Positions 35,950-47,982 of a DNA stretch of 64,000 nucleotides are shown here, one piece after another. This DNA comes from Selaginella moellendorffii. Lineage: Eukaryota; Streptophyta; Lycopodiopsida; Selaginellales; Selaginellaceae. A program made the translations under genes and the position numbers. How positions within the stretch are numbered: the first letter of the stretch is position 1; each line of letters begins with the position of its first letter. The notes under the pieces were generated by a model. The model saw only the letters and a program-made list of their open reading frames with translations, ran no database searches and had not been told where the DNA came from. Where the stretch lies: NCBI RefSeq assembly GCF_000143415.4, contig NW_003314341.1, positions 457,137 through 521,136 on the forward strand, read 5' to 3'.

Positions 35950-38404
35950 GATTCCTTAGCCCGACTCTTATTGGTGGCCAAGTATACCACCACTTGTATT
36001 GGAATTGGAAGGTCCTAGATATGGACCTATCCTTGAGGAGTAGCATGTCGAGAGGACATGGCTCTCCACTCAAGTTCATGCGTGAACTTGTGCACGATAT
36101 GGTGGATAGAAAAGGGGCCAGTAAGGGAACGACTTTGGGATCTTGGGAACAATATAAGGGTTTCCTCAGAGAGCTGAGGACGTGTTCCAGATGAGCGTTT
36201 GACGCAGCAAACAAGCTAATGTAGTTGTGGTAAACAACTATAGTTGGGTTCACAGGAAAGATGCAGACTCCAAAACAATAAAGGAGTCACAAGATTACCC
36301 TTATATGGTTGAAGCTGGTACTCATAAATTTGAGACCGGAATTGTTGACCGTGGAAGGTCAAATACAAAAGAGGACACAAGTCCTCGAAATGGTAGCCGA
36401 GGCTACCTCAAATAAATGCTAGAACAACCCAAGGAGTGGGGGTGTACTCAGAGGATGAGTTGGTATTCTCATCACATGGACAAGTGGTCCTAAGGGGCAA
36501 AAGGTTGCCCCAAGAGAACAAATCAAGTGTCGAAGTAACACTTGCAAAGATGGTCCTTGTGAGTAGGACCTGAATACAAGAAGTTGTATTCCAGTGAGCT
36601 AGCACCTCAAAAATAAGACCTTATGGGTCATTGGATTAGCAAAAGTCCAAAATGCTGGATGACTCAAGTGGAGTCAGGGAATGGTCTTAAGGGATTGGTT
36701 GAGGCATTTGGACTGAGGTGTATAGTGCCCCATGAGGTATGGGGAGGATCATAAGATCCAAGTATGAGAACAGTAGGTATTTCATTGATGGCAGAATGTG
36801 CCATACTAAAGTTGTGGAAAAGATATTCCCAGAAGAAAGCAACTTTGGCCCAGATTTGGGTGCAAACTCTATGGTGTGGTGCTAACGGATAGTTAGCATG
36901 AGGAACAATTATATTAGTCTTGGAAAAGACCTAGACACTAGTAAGGAGTGTCATAAGGATAGGCTCGTGGGGCCAATGGTGTGGAGACACCAAATGTGCC
37001 AAGGTGTGATACCTTGAGGTTATGATGGTGGGTTCCTAAGAACCCCTTGCCAAGGGAATCCCAACGGAAGTGGGAATGGCAAGGCCTAAGCTGGAAGGCA
37101 TGCGGTTAGAGTGTGGTGACCCAGATAATGATGGAGGTGTGGAAGCACTAGCAATGAGTTGTAGGACTTGACAACTATGAGACAACTAAGTGAGAGGTGC
37201 AAGATAATTGGTTAAACGGGTAGAAGGTAGCTACCCAAGCCTTCTTAATGGCATAAGGAAGTTGGATATACCCTTACGGGGGATAAGTTGCTTATGTTGT
37301 GATATAGTAAGTCAATGTCATGAAAGGAAATACTCATTGTCAAGGAAGCCGTCATTGGGACACCCGAACACTCTAGAACACCAGGAGGTGGTGTTTGATG
37401 TCGCGAGGGCAATAGATAAGGCCCAAGGGACTAAGTCTCTAGCGAATGATGGATAGAAGGTGCTATCCAAATGTCCAAGGTGGCAGAGACAGGAGAAGAC
37501 TGTTTACTCGAATTGGACAAAGCCAAAAATGGAATTTTGGCAAGGCTAGCGATGGGCATGTAAAGGCCCATAAGCAACAACATAATCTCGGTGTGTGGGA
37601 TTATAGGGTGAGCATACCTGGATTGAGGAACCACTCCCTAGGCTATCGGGTAGGTTCATCCCTAAGAATACTTGCTAAGGCATGATAGAAAGTGCAAAGC
37701 TATCCTCCTGGTCTGGAGGAGAATGACCGAAGGAAAGGTGTGAAGCCAAAAGCAAGAAGTAAGGGGGTAGAATCGAACCATAGGAATCGAAGGGCATAAC
37801 CAAGGTTGGTTATGCCAGCTGGGAGTGGAGAATTAAGTGGGGGACTCAAGGGTGTTGCCGCTAGCAACCGTGATGCCATGGAGAGTCTAAAATATGGAAT
37901 TGTCCATGTTAGACTATATGGTAATTGGAAAGTTTGCAAAAAGGGAGGCCTTAGCAAGCTAAGGGACAAAGTTCCTTCAAGGTTCCCAAAGATGGTTCTA
38001 GGTAGCTTAGTACCTAGAAAGGCCAAGCGTAAATGGTTCAAAGCACGCGCGAAATCAGAGTGGCGCAGCAGAAGTGTGGTCTTGAAGCTTGCCATGAGGC
38101 AAGGCTATCAAGGTTAGGGAAGTAGTTCCCGAGTGTTCAAAGAGAGGGCTTTGAATGAAAGTCGATGATCAAGGGCTTTCACGCTTGTGCAGGAACCATG
38201 TTACAGTGGTCGGAGGGCTTGCCAAAGCGAGATTGGCAAGTCAAGGGAACAAATACCCTAGTTGAAGGTGATAACTTCAAGAGGGGTGGGCCATGGGGCC
38301 AAGCATGGAGGAGTCCATGCATGATCACAGACTTGTCAAGTGAGAGGACTTGGCAGTGTGGAGGAACTAGGTTCCTAAGCGGTGATCTGTAGCGCGCTTT
38401 GAGT

Positions 38405-38540
38405 ATAAGTTGGTGCACCGGCGTGGGGAGTCACGCCAGGCATCCTGGGTGATGCCGTCCGTAGATGCATATACGGAGGTTGGGTTCGAGTCCCGACCCT
38501 CTAATGCTTGGGTTCGAGTCCCAACTCACTAGGGCGTGGT
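38405..38540 (+). other. Tandem tRNA B-box-like motifs in LARD interior
   Basis: GGTTGGGTTCGAGTCCCGAC and, 24 bases later, CTTGGGTTCGAGTCCCAA both resemble tRNA T-arms with a Pol III B-box (GGTTCGANTCC). Related copies occur at about 46775-46830 and, reversed, at 29005-29075. A full tRNA cloverleaf is not apparent. Confidence 0.4.
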
Positions 38541-40038
38541 GATGGTTTGGAATATGAGGATACTCATTTTTCGGTGGTCATGGACTCTCAGTGTGGAGAC
38601 TGGTTTGGGCACACCGCCAAGCGAGGGATGCCTCGGAGTCGTGATGCACGGTTAGATTGCTTAGTGTGGCTCAGCATATCTAACTTGAACACTTTGGTGC
38701 CAGTGGCACCAAGGACGTGGTGAATGAGATGGGGACACCCAGTCTCAGTTGCTATGGACCATTGGCCGGAAGGGCTGGCTTGGGCGCACCGCCAAGTGTG
38801 GGGGATGCCCCTGGGGTCGTAGTTAACAAGTTAAAGGTCTGGAAGACCTAGTACCTATTGGCAAACCAGTTAAGGTGCCGAGGTGAGATCACTAGGTGAT
38901 CTTGTGGCTAAATAAGGACAAAGTCCTTGTTTGGGTTAAGGAATAAGGTCCCTAGTCCAAAGTGTTAATTTGATCTATTGATGATGGTGTGGCTTGGTCA
39001 AGCTGACCAAGTGGGAAAAGCACCTTAGGGAAATGAGCTATATCATTGTGATGGCATAGTGTGTCCAAGGAAAATAGTCTCTATAAGAGACCCATGGGAG
39101 GGTCATGAAGTTGGGCCGTGGATAGAGCCCATAGCAGAAAATGCTAAAGAGACTTACTAGGGGTGAACACCCTAGTCTTGGCAAAGCAGAGCCTTTGCTA
39201 TGGAATCAAAAGAATACCTCAAGGAGGGACATAAAGATTCAGTGTTGCTTGGCGCAACAATCAATGAATAGGAGCAAAAGATGAGTGGCCAAGATAGGGC
39301 CGTGGAATCCATTGGAAAGAATCCAAGTGGCAAAGTTAGCCAAGGAACACTAATGTGTTTGATGCTAACGGATTGCGGAAAAAGAAGTGGACTTCCAAGG
39401 ATGGATTCCCGAGTGCTCCAATTTGGCAAAGGAAAGGCTCCAAGTGAGGGAGCAACTAAGGAGCCAAAAGATAGGGCCGTGGACAGCCCTAGCACAAATA
39501 ATGATAAATGGAATGTAATGCCAATGGTGGCACAAAAATAGAAAAGAGGATGAGGGTGCCCTCAAGTAGAGAACTTCCTAGGAGGGGAAGTGGAGTTGCA
39601 TAAAAGGTGCAAGGCAAGGTGTCGGAGACACCTAGGAAATTGACTTCAAGAAGTCAAAAGTAAACGTTCCAAAGTGCAAAGGTAGATCAATGGAATTTGT
39701 GACTACTCCAGAATGGGTAGTGGAATTGAGTTAGAGAGGGTGTCTCTAACGGGTTTAGCAAGAACTGAACCAATAAAAAGGAGCAAACCACCCTAGGTGG
39801 TCAAGTGAGTCTCTAAGTTGGAGAGACTATCCTCCTTAGAGGATGGGCAAGGCATGGTGAGCCTTTGGTGTCAAACCATTGACGAATATGGAGAAGGCAT
39901 GGTGAGCCTTCAATGTCAAACCATTGACAAATATTGGCTAGGTGCCAAGGATGGAAATAGTAACACATGCAGGTGTTACTTTATAAAATGGTTTACCGTT
40001 CGATGAGGACATTGAACTTCGTCTATGGGTAGTGGAGT

Positions 40039-41873
40039 TGTGAGACACAAAATCCCTAGGCCCCAAAGTGGAGCTGGAAATGGTGCCACGTGGTAGTGGC
40101 CGAAGTGAAAGCCAAACGAGCGTAACACATTTGGACTAAAAGCTCCGACTTGAAAGGTCGAGAGTGGGAGTGGAACTCCTAACAAAGTGCTCGAGGAACA
40201 AGCACGAACCGAGCAATAAGCGAGGCTCCAAAAAGGGACCCAAAAAGGACCAACACATGACACGTGGAAGTGTCTGAGATGGAGTCCGAGACGGACCCTA
40301 GTTGGAGTCCAAGATGGACCCGAAGTGGAGTCCGATATGGAGTCTGAAGTGGAGTCCGAGATGGAGTCCGAAGTGGAGTCCGAGATGGAGTCCGATATGG
40401 AGTCCGAGGTGGACCCGAAGTGGAGTCCAATATGGAGTCCGAAGTGGAGTCCGAGATGGAGTCCGATATGGAGTCCGAGATGGACCTGAAGTGGAGTCCG
40501 AGGTGGACCGAGACGGAGTCCGAGATGGACCCGAGATGGAGTCCGAGATGGAGTCCGAGATGGACCCGAGATGGAGTCCGAGATGGAGTCCGAGGTGGAC
40601 CGAGACGGAGCCCGAGATGGAGTCCGAGATGGACCGAGACGGAGCCCGAGATGGAGTCCGAGAAGGACCCGAGATGGAGTCCGAGGTCGAGACCGAGACC
40701 GGGTCCGAGACCAAGACCGAGACCGAGACCGGGACCGAGACCGAGACCGAGGCCAAGGCTGAGACCGAGCCCGAGCCCGAGTCCGAGTCCGAGTCCGAGT
40801 CCGAGTCCGAGTCCGAGTCCAAGTCCGAGTCCGAGTCCGAGTCCGAGTCCGAGTCCGAGTTCGAGTTCGAGTCTGAGAGGGTGAAAGCCCAAAGCGTTTG
40901 TCTCCCAGACCCTGGGGGGTTTGGTGAGCTCCAAAAGTATAGTAAGGGGGAGGACTGCAGTGGAGCCAGTTTGGCCAGGAAAGGCCAGTTTGGCCCAGGA
41001 AGGCCAGACCCAGTGTTGGGTGATGAACTGACCACTGGGAAGTCCAAGACTAGAGTGAATACGGACCGACAAGCGGGGTAGCTTGGTGAAGTGTTCAAGA
41101 GCCGGCTCTAGTTCCCCCGGGAGATCGACTAGCCGATGCTCCCAGTCCAAGTGTGGGTGGCACTACCTACTTGGATACCAGGCGTGGCTCAATGGAACCT
41201 CGCTCTAAGCCCATGGCTAGAGCACCTAAAGGCGATAGGTGGGGAGAGTACCCAGGTGGCTTGCGTAAGGCCACGGTGTTCCGAAATGTTGTCCCAAAGG
41301 CCTAGACTGTGGAAAGGAAGAGGAGCAGTCCTCTGGAGTAGTGACCAAGGACACAGTCGTGTGGTGAGGAAGTCCCAGAGGACCGTGGGACTTAGTGGTC
41401 GGGCCTGTGGGCCTCGATTCAGTGATAGTGTGGGTGAACACGGCCATGGGCAGAAAGGGACTTAGTGGGGACCAGAAAAGAGATATTGGGGAAAGCTATT
41501 CCCCATGTCTGTGGGCATCCTAAGGATGCTAAGGAGTGGATCTGGAATGATCACTCATGGACGGATGGTCCAGTCCTTGAGAGACGGGACTGTGATGCAG
41601 GTGGTGTTAGACCATCGGTATGACCAAGGTAAAGGGGCATGGCCTTAGCGTAACGGGCTAGTATGTCGGTGGTACCTTGGGGTGTCGGTCTTGGGACCGG
41701 ACACGTGGAGCACCTGGACTAAGAGCAAGGGATGAGTGGCATGGATGCCATTCTCGGGGCTAGCAAGTCCCAAGTCCTGAATTGGACTTAAGGAGGTTGT
41801 GAGTGAGACTCCTCCAAGTGGTCGAAGGTGTGGTTAAGTGACTAAGGTAGAATGGAAAAATTAGTCGCTTACA
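40039..41873 (+). repeat. 3' LTR of the complete LARD (1835 bp)
   Basis: Collinear with the 5' LTR, with a few substitutions and a much shorter hexamer array (pure part about 40783-40860). It is followed directly by the CAATG duplication. Confidence 0.9.
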
Positions 41874-41878
41874 CAATG

Positions 41879-44025
41879 CAAGGTGTTGGAGACACCTAGA
41901 AAAATTGACTTCAAGAAGTCAAAAGTAAAAGTTCCAAAGTGCAAAGGTTATATCGATGAAAATTGAGACTACTCAAGATGGAGTAGTGGGATTGAGATAG
42001 AGACGGTGTCTCTAACAAGTTTAGCGAGAACTAAACCAATAAACGGAAAGAACCACCACAAGTGGTCCAATCAGTCTCTAAGTTGGAGAGACTATCCTCC
42101 TTAGAGGATGGACAAGGCATGGTGAGCCTTCGGGGTCAAACCATAGACAAATATTGGCCGGGTGCCAAGGATGGGAATTGTAATATCTGCGGGTGTTACT
42201 TTATAAAAGGGTTTACCATTCGATGAGGACATCGAACTTCGTCTATGGGTGGTGGAGTTGTGAGACACAAAATCCCTAGGCCCCAAAGTGGAGCTGGAAA
42301 GGGTGCCACGTGGTAGTGGCCGAAGTGAAAGCCAAACAAGTGTAACACGTTTGGACTAAAAGCTCTGACTTGGAAGGTCGAGAGCGGGAGTGGAACTCCC
42401 AACAAAGTGCTCAAGGAGTGAGCACAAAGCGAGCAATAAGCAAGGCTCCAAAAAGGGACCCAAAAAGGACCAACACATGACACGTGGAAATGTCCGAGAT
42501 GGAGTCCGAGACAGACCCTAGTTGGAGTCCGAGATGGACCCGAAGTGGAGTCTGATATGGAGTCCGAAGTGGAGTTCGAGATGGAGTCCGATATGGAGTC
42601 CGAGATGGACCTGAAGTGGAGTCCGAGGTGGAGTCTGAGATGGAGTCCGAGATGGACCCGAGATGGAATCCGAGATGGAGTCTGAGGTGGACCGAGACGG
42701 AGTCCGAGATGGACCCGAGATGGAGTCCGAGATGGACCCGAGATGGAGTCCGAGATGGACCAAGACGGAGTCCGAGATGGAGTCCGAGATGGACCGAGAT
42801 GGAGCCCGAGATGGAGTCCGAGATGGAGTCCGAGAAGGACCCGAGATGGAGTCCGAGGTCGAGACGGAGACCGGGACTGAGACCGGGACCGAGACCGAGA
42901 CCGGGACCGAGACCGGGACCGAGACCGAGACCGAGGCCAAGGTTGAGACCGAGCCCGAGCCCGAGCCCGAGTCCGAGTCCGAGTCCGAGTCCGAGTCCGA
43001 GTCCGAGTCTGAGTCCGAGTTCGAGTCTGAGAGGGTGAAAGCCCAAAGCGTTCGTCTCCCAGACCCTGGGGGGTTTGGTGAGCTCCAAAAGTATAGTAAG
43101 GGGGAGGACTGCAGTGGAGCCAGTTTGGCCAGGAAAGGCCAGTTTGGCCCAGGAAGGCCAGACCCAGTGTTGGGTGATGAACTGACCACTGGGAAGTCCA
43201 AGACTAGAGTGAACACGGACCGACAAGCGGGGTAGCTTGGTGAAGTGTTCAAGAGCCGGCTCTAATTCCCCCGAGAGATCGACTGGCCGATGCTCCCAGT
43301 CCAAGTGTGGGTGGCACTACCTACTTGGATACTAGGCGTGGCTCAATGGAACCTCGCTCTAAGCCCATGGCTAGAGCACCCAAGGGCGGAAGGCGGGGAA
43401 AGTACCTAGGTGGCTTGCGTAAGGCCACAGTGTTCCGAAATGTCGTCCCAAAGGCCCAGACTGTGGAAAGGAAGAGGAGCAGTCCTCTGGGGTGTGACCA
43501 AGGACACAGTCGTGTGGTGATGAAGTCCCAGAGGACCGTGGGACTTAGTGGTTTGGCCTGTGGGCCTCGATCCAGTGGCAGTGTTGGCAAACACGGCCAA
43601 AGGCAAAAAGGGACTTAGTGGGGACTGATATAGGGATATTGGGGAAGGCTATTCCCTTTGTCGGTGGGCATCTTAAGGATGCTAAGGAGTGGATCTGGGT
43701 GACCACTCATGGATGGTTGGCCCAGTCTTGGAGAGACAAGACTGTGTTGCAAGTGGTATTGGACTACCAGTGCAGCAAAGGTGATTGGACATGGCCTTAG
43801 CGTAACAGGCTGCTATGTCAGTGGTACCTTTGAGTGTCGGTCATGGGATCGGACACATGGAGCACTTGGACCAGGTGCAAGGGTTGAGTGGCATGGATGC
43901 CATTCTTGGGGATAGCAAGTCCTAAGTCCTGAATTGGACTTATGGAGGTTGTGAATGAGACTCCTCCAAATGGTCGGAGGTGTGGTTAAGTGACTAAAGT
44001 AGAATGGAAAAATTAGTCGCTTACA
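41879..44025 (+). mobile_element. Outer LARD copy, right part with 3' LTR
   Basis: Internal sequence continues from the left half at 33896, reaches a purine tract GGGTGGTGGAG, then a 1767-bp LTR at 42259-44025 (TGTGAGACAC to CGCTTACA). The LTR is more diverged than those of the inserted element, which fits an older host copy. Confidence 0.8.
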
Positions 44026-45124
44026 GGTGGATGATAATATAACTATGGGGGAGTCTAAGGGTAAAGTGAATATGGATGGATGTGAGATATAAAAATCCCT
44101 AGGCCCCAAAGAGGAGCCAAAAGGGTGCCACATGGTAGTGGCCGAAGCAAAAGCCAAACGAGCGTAACACATTTGGACTAAAAGCTCTGACTTCAAGAGT
44201 CAAGAGCGGGAGTGGAACTCTTGACGGAATTCTCAAGGAACGAGCATGAAGCAAACAATAAGAGAGTCTCTAGAAAAGGGGCACAAGAGGACCAACACAT
44301 GACCCAAGATGGAGACCGAGATAAAGTCCTAGATGGAGTCTGAGATAGAGTCCAAAATAAAGTCCAAGATGGACCCGAGATGGAGTCCGAGATGGACTGA
44401 GATAGAGTTTGAGATGGAGTCTGAGATGGATTGAGATAGAGTTTGAGATGGAGTCTGAGATGGACTGAGATAGAGTTTGAGATGGAGTTCGAGATGGACC
44501 CAAGATGGACTTGAGATGGAGTCCGAGATGGACCTGAGATGGAGTCTGAGATGGACCGAGATAGAGTTTGAGATGGATTTCGAGATGGAGCTAAGATGGG
44601 TCCATCTCGGGTCCATCTCGGACTCCATCTTGGACTCAATCTTGGTCCATCTCAGGCTCCATCTTGGACTCCACCTCGGACTACATCTCAGACTCCACCT
44701 TGGACTCCACCTCGGACTCCATCTCGAACTCCACCTCGGACTCCACCTCGGACTCCATCTCAGACTCCATCTCAGACTCCGTCTCGGTCCATCTCAGACT
44801 CCATCTCGGACTCCATCTCAAACTCCATCTTGGACTCCATCTCGGTCCATCTCGGACTCCAACTCGGGTCCATCTTGGACTCCATCTCGGACACTTCCAC
44901 GTGTCATGTGTTGGTCCTTTTGGGTCTCTTTTTGGAGCCTCGCTTATGGCTTGCTTCGTGCTTGTTCCTCGAGCACTTTATTGGGAGTTCCACTCCCGCT
45001 CTTGACCTTTCAAGTCGGAGCTTTTTAGCCCAAACATGTTATGCTTGTTTGGCTTTCGCTTCAGCCACTACCACGTGGCACCCTTCCGGCTCCACTTTGG
45101 GGCCTAGGGATTTTGTGTCTCACA
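44026..45124. repeat. Large inverted repeat of LTR 5' halves
   Basis: After a short LTR-like stretch, an LTR beginning runs forward from 44081 (TGTGAGATAT) through the array. Near 44599 it turns into the reverse complement of the same LTR region, which ends GTGTCTCACA at 45124. The arms are about 500 bp each, with no recognisable spacer, and are imperfect. No coding sequence is present. Confidence 0.75.
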
Positions 45125-47515
45125 TGGATAGTTGGCATGAGAAAGAATTGTATTGGTCTTGGCAAGGACTTAGACACAAGTAAGAAGTGTTATAAAGGTA
45201 AGGTCGTGGAGCTGATGGTGTGAAAACACCAAATGTGCAAAGGCGTGATGCTATGAGGTTAAGTTGGTGGGTTCATGAGAACCCCTTCCTAAAGGAATCC
45301 TAAGCATAGCCTAAGCTAGAAGGCATGCGATTGGAGTGTGGTGACCCAAATAATGATGGAGGTATGGAAGCACCAACAATGAGTTGTAGGACTTGACAAC
45401 TATGAGGCAACTAAGCAAAAGGTCCAAAATAATTGGTTAAATTGGTAGAAAGTAACTACCTAAGACTTCTTATTGGGATAAGGAAGTTAGATATATTCTT
45501 GTGGGGGATAAACTGCTTATGTTATGATATAATAAATCAATGTCGTAAAGGGAATGCTCATTGTCAAATAGGCCATCATTGGGACACCCAAACACGCTAG
45601 AACACCAGAAGGTGGTGTTTAGTGTTGTGAGGGCAATAGATAAGGCCCAAGGGACTAAGTCCCTAGATAGAAGGTGCTATCCAAATGTTTAAGGTTGCGG
45701 AGATGGGAAAAGTCCATCTACCCGAATTAGACAAAGCCAAAAATGGGATTTTAGCAAATGATGGATAGAAAGTGCTATCCAAATGTCTAAGGTTGTGGAG
45801 ACGGGAGAAGACCGTCTACCCGAATTGGACAATGCCAAAAATGGAATTTTAGCAAGGCTAGTGATGGGCATATAAAGGCCAATAAGTAACAACGTTAATC
45901 TCGGTGTGTGGGATTATAAGGTGAGTGTACCCGGATTGAGGAACCACTTCCTAGGCTATCAGGTAGGTTCATCCCTAAGAAATATTTGTTAAGGCATGGT
46001 AGAAAGTGCAAAGTTATCCTTTTAGTCTGGAGGTGAATAACTGAAGGAAATGTGTGAGGCCAAAAGCAAGTAATAAGGGGATAGAATCAAATAATAGGAA
46101 TCGAAGGGCATAACCAAGGGTGGTTATATCAGTTGAGAGTGGAAAATCAAGTGGGTGCTCGAGCATATTGTTGCTAGCAACCATGGTCTCATAGAGAGTC
46201 TAAAGCATAGAATTGTCCATATTAGACCATGTGGTAATTAGAAAGCTTGCGAAAAGAAATGCCTTAGCAAGATAAGGGACAAAGTTCCTTCAAAGTTCCC
46301 AGAGACAATTCTAGGTAGCTTAGTACCTAGAAAGCCAAGTGTAAATGGTTCATAAAATGTGCAAAATTATAGTGGCGCAACAGAAGCGTAGTCTTGAAGC
46401 TTGCTATAAGGCAATATTATCAAGGTTGGGGAAGTAGTTCCTGAGATGGATATGAACAAAAGTCGATGGTCAAAGACTTTCACACTTATGCATAAAACCA
46501 TGTTACGTTGGTCGGATGATTTGCTAAGTGAGATTGGCAAGTCAAGGGAACAAATCCCATAGTTGAAGGTGCTAACTTCAAAAAGGGTGGCCCATGGGGC
46601 CAAGTATGGAAGAGTCCATACATGATCACAAACTTGTCAAATGAGAGGACTTGGTAGTGCAAAAGAACTAGATTCCTAAGTTGTGATCTATAGTGCACTT
46701 GAAGTATAAGTTGGTGCACCGGTATGGGGAGTCACGCTAGACATCCTGTGTGATGTCGTCCGTAGATGCATATGCGGAGGTTGGGTTCAAGTCCCGACCC
46801 TCTAGTGCTTGGGTTTGAGTCCCAAATCACTAAGGTGTGGTGATGGTTTTGAATATGAGGACACTTATATTTCGGTGGTCATGGACTCTCAGTGAGGAGA
46901 CTGGCTTGAACACACCACCAAGCGGGAGATGCCTTGGAGTCGTGATGCACAATTAGATTTCTTAGAGTGAAAGCTCGACATATCTAACTTGAACACTTTG
47001 GTGCAAAAGGCACTGAGAACGTGGTGAATGAGATGGGGACACCCAATCTCAAGTGCTATGGACCCTTGGTAGGAAGGGCTAACTTGGGTGCACCGCCAAG
47101 TGTGGGGGATGCCCCTAGGGTCATGGTCAACAAGTTAAAGGTCTAGAAGACTTAATACCTATTGGCAGACCTGTTAAGGTGACAAAGGTTAGATCACTAG
47201 GTAATCTTATGGCTAAACTTGTGAGGCTAAGGAATAAAGTTTTTAGTTCAAAGTGTTAATTTGAACTATTAATAATGGTGTGGCTTAGTCAAGGGGACCA
47301 AGTGGGAAGGTCACCTAAAGGGAAATTAGTTGTGCTGATACGATGGTATAGTGAGTCCAAGAAAATAGTCTCTAGGAAAGACCCATGGAAAGGTCGTAAA
47401 GTGGGGCTATGGATAGAGCCCATAGCAGAAAATGCTAAAAAAACCTACTAGGGGTGAGCACCCTCTAGACTTAGCAAAGTTGAGCCTTTGCCATGGAACC
47501 AAAAGAATACTTCAA
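45125..47515 (+). mobile_element. LARD interior fragment, left of the DNA transposon
   Basis: Collinear with 36890-39225 of the complete LARD. It is interrupted at 47516 by the DNA transposon and continues after it. Confidence 0.78.
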
Positions 47516-47519
47516 GAAT

Positions 47520-47543
47520 AAGCTCTATTTCGTTAAAGTGGGA
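47520..47543 (+). repeat. Left terminal inverted repeat
   Basis: Starts AAGCTCTATTTCG and ends GTGGGA. It is an exact inverse of the right end and follows the GAAT duplication. Confidence 0.9.
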
Positions 47544-47982
47544 ATTGTCATTATCCCACTTGTAAAATAAGGTTTCCAAACCTTTATATAGTATATAAAT
47601 ATAACAAAATTCAACTGCATTGAGGCACATGCCATTTTATTTTAAACAAGGAAATGTCTACTCAATCACTTCTCCTCCCCCTGCCACTGCTTCACCTCTC
47701 TCTTCTCCTTGTCATCGTCGTCCAATTTCTTTCCATCCTTTTAATATTGGCTCAGTTGCTCCGAGTCTAGGTGGAGCCCAAGTCCCCATTCAATCTTTAC
47801 TTTCCCATTAGTAATAAAACAACTTCGTAGACTTCCAATAACATGCTGTAACACTTCTAGTATAATGCAAATCCTCTCAAAGAATTGTATTTTAATATTA
47901 ATACAATGGCATGGAACCCCATGCCATAATAAGTTACATTTTTAAATAAATACATGCCATCTCAGACTGTTATTTTTTGCCT

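Larger units (their letters stand above)
33902..41873 (+). mobile_element. Complete non-autonomous LTR retrotransposon (LARD type)
   Basis: A 7972-bp element with 5' LTR 33902-35934 and 3' LTR 40039-41873, both beginning TGTGAGACAC and ending TCGCTTACA. It is flanked by the 5-bp duplication CAATG (33897-33901 and 41874-41878). A primer site TGGTATCAGAGC, complementary to initiator tRNA-Met, follows two bases after the 5' LTR. A purine tract GGGTAGTGGAG precedes the 3' LTR. The 4104-bp interior has only short open frames and no recognisable gag, protease, RT or integrase, so it must use enzymes of another element. The LTRs are nearly identical apart from the array length, so insertion was recent. 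It lies inside another copy of its own family. Confidence 0.88.
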
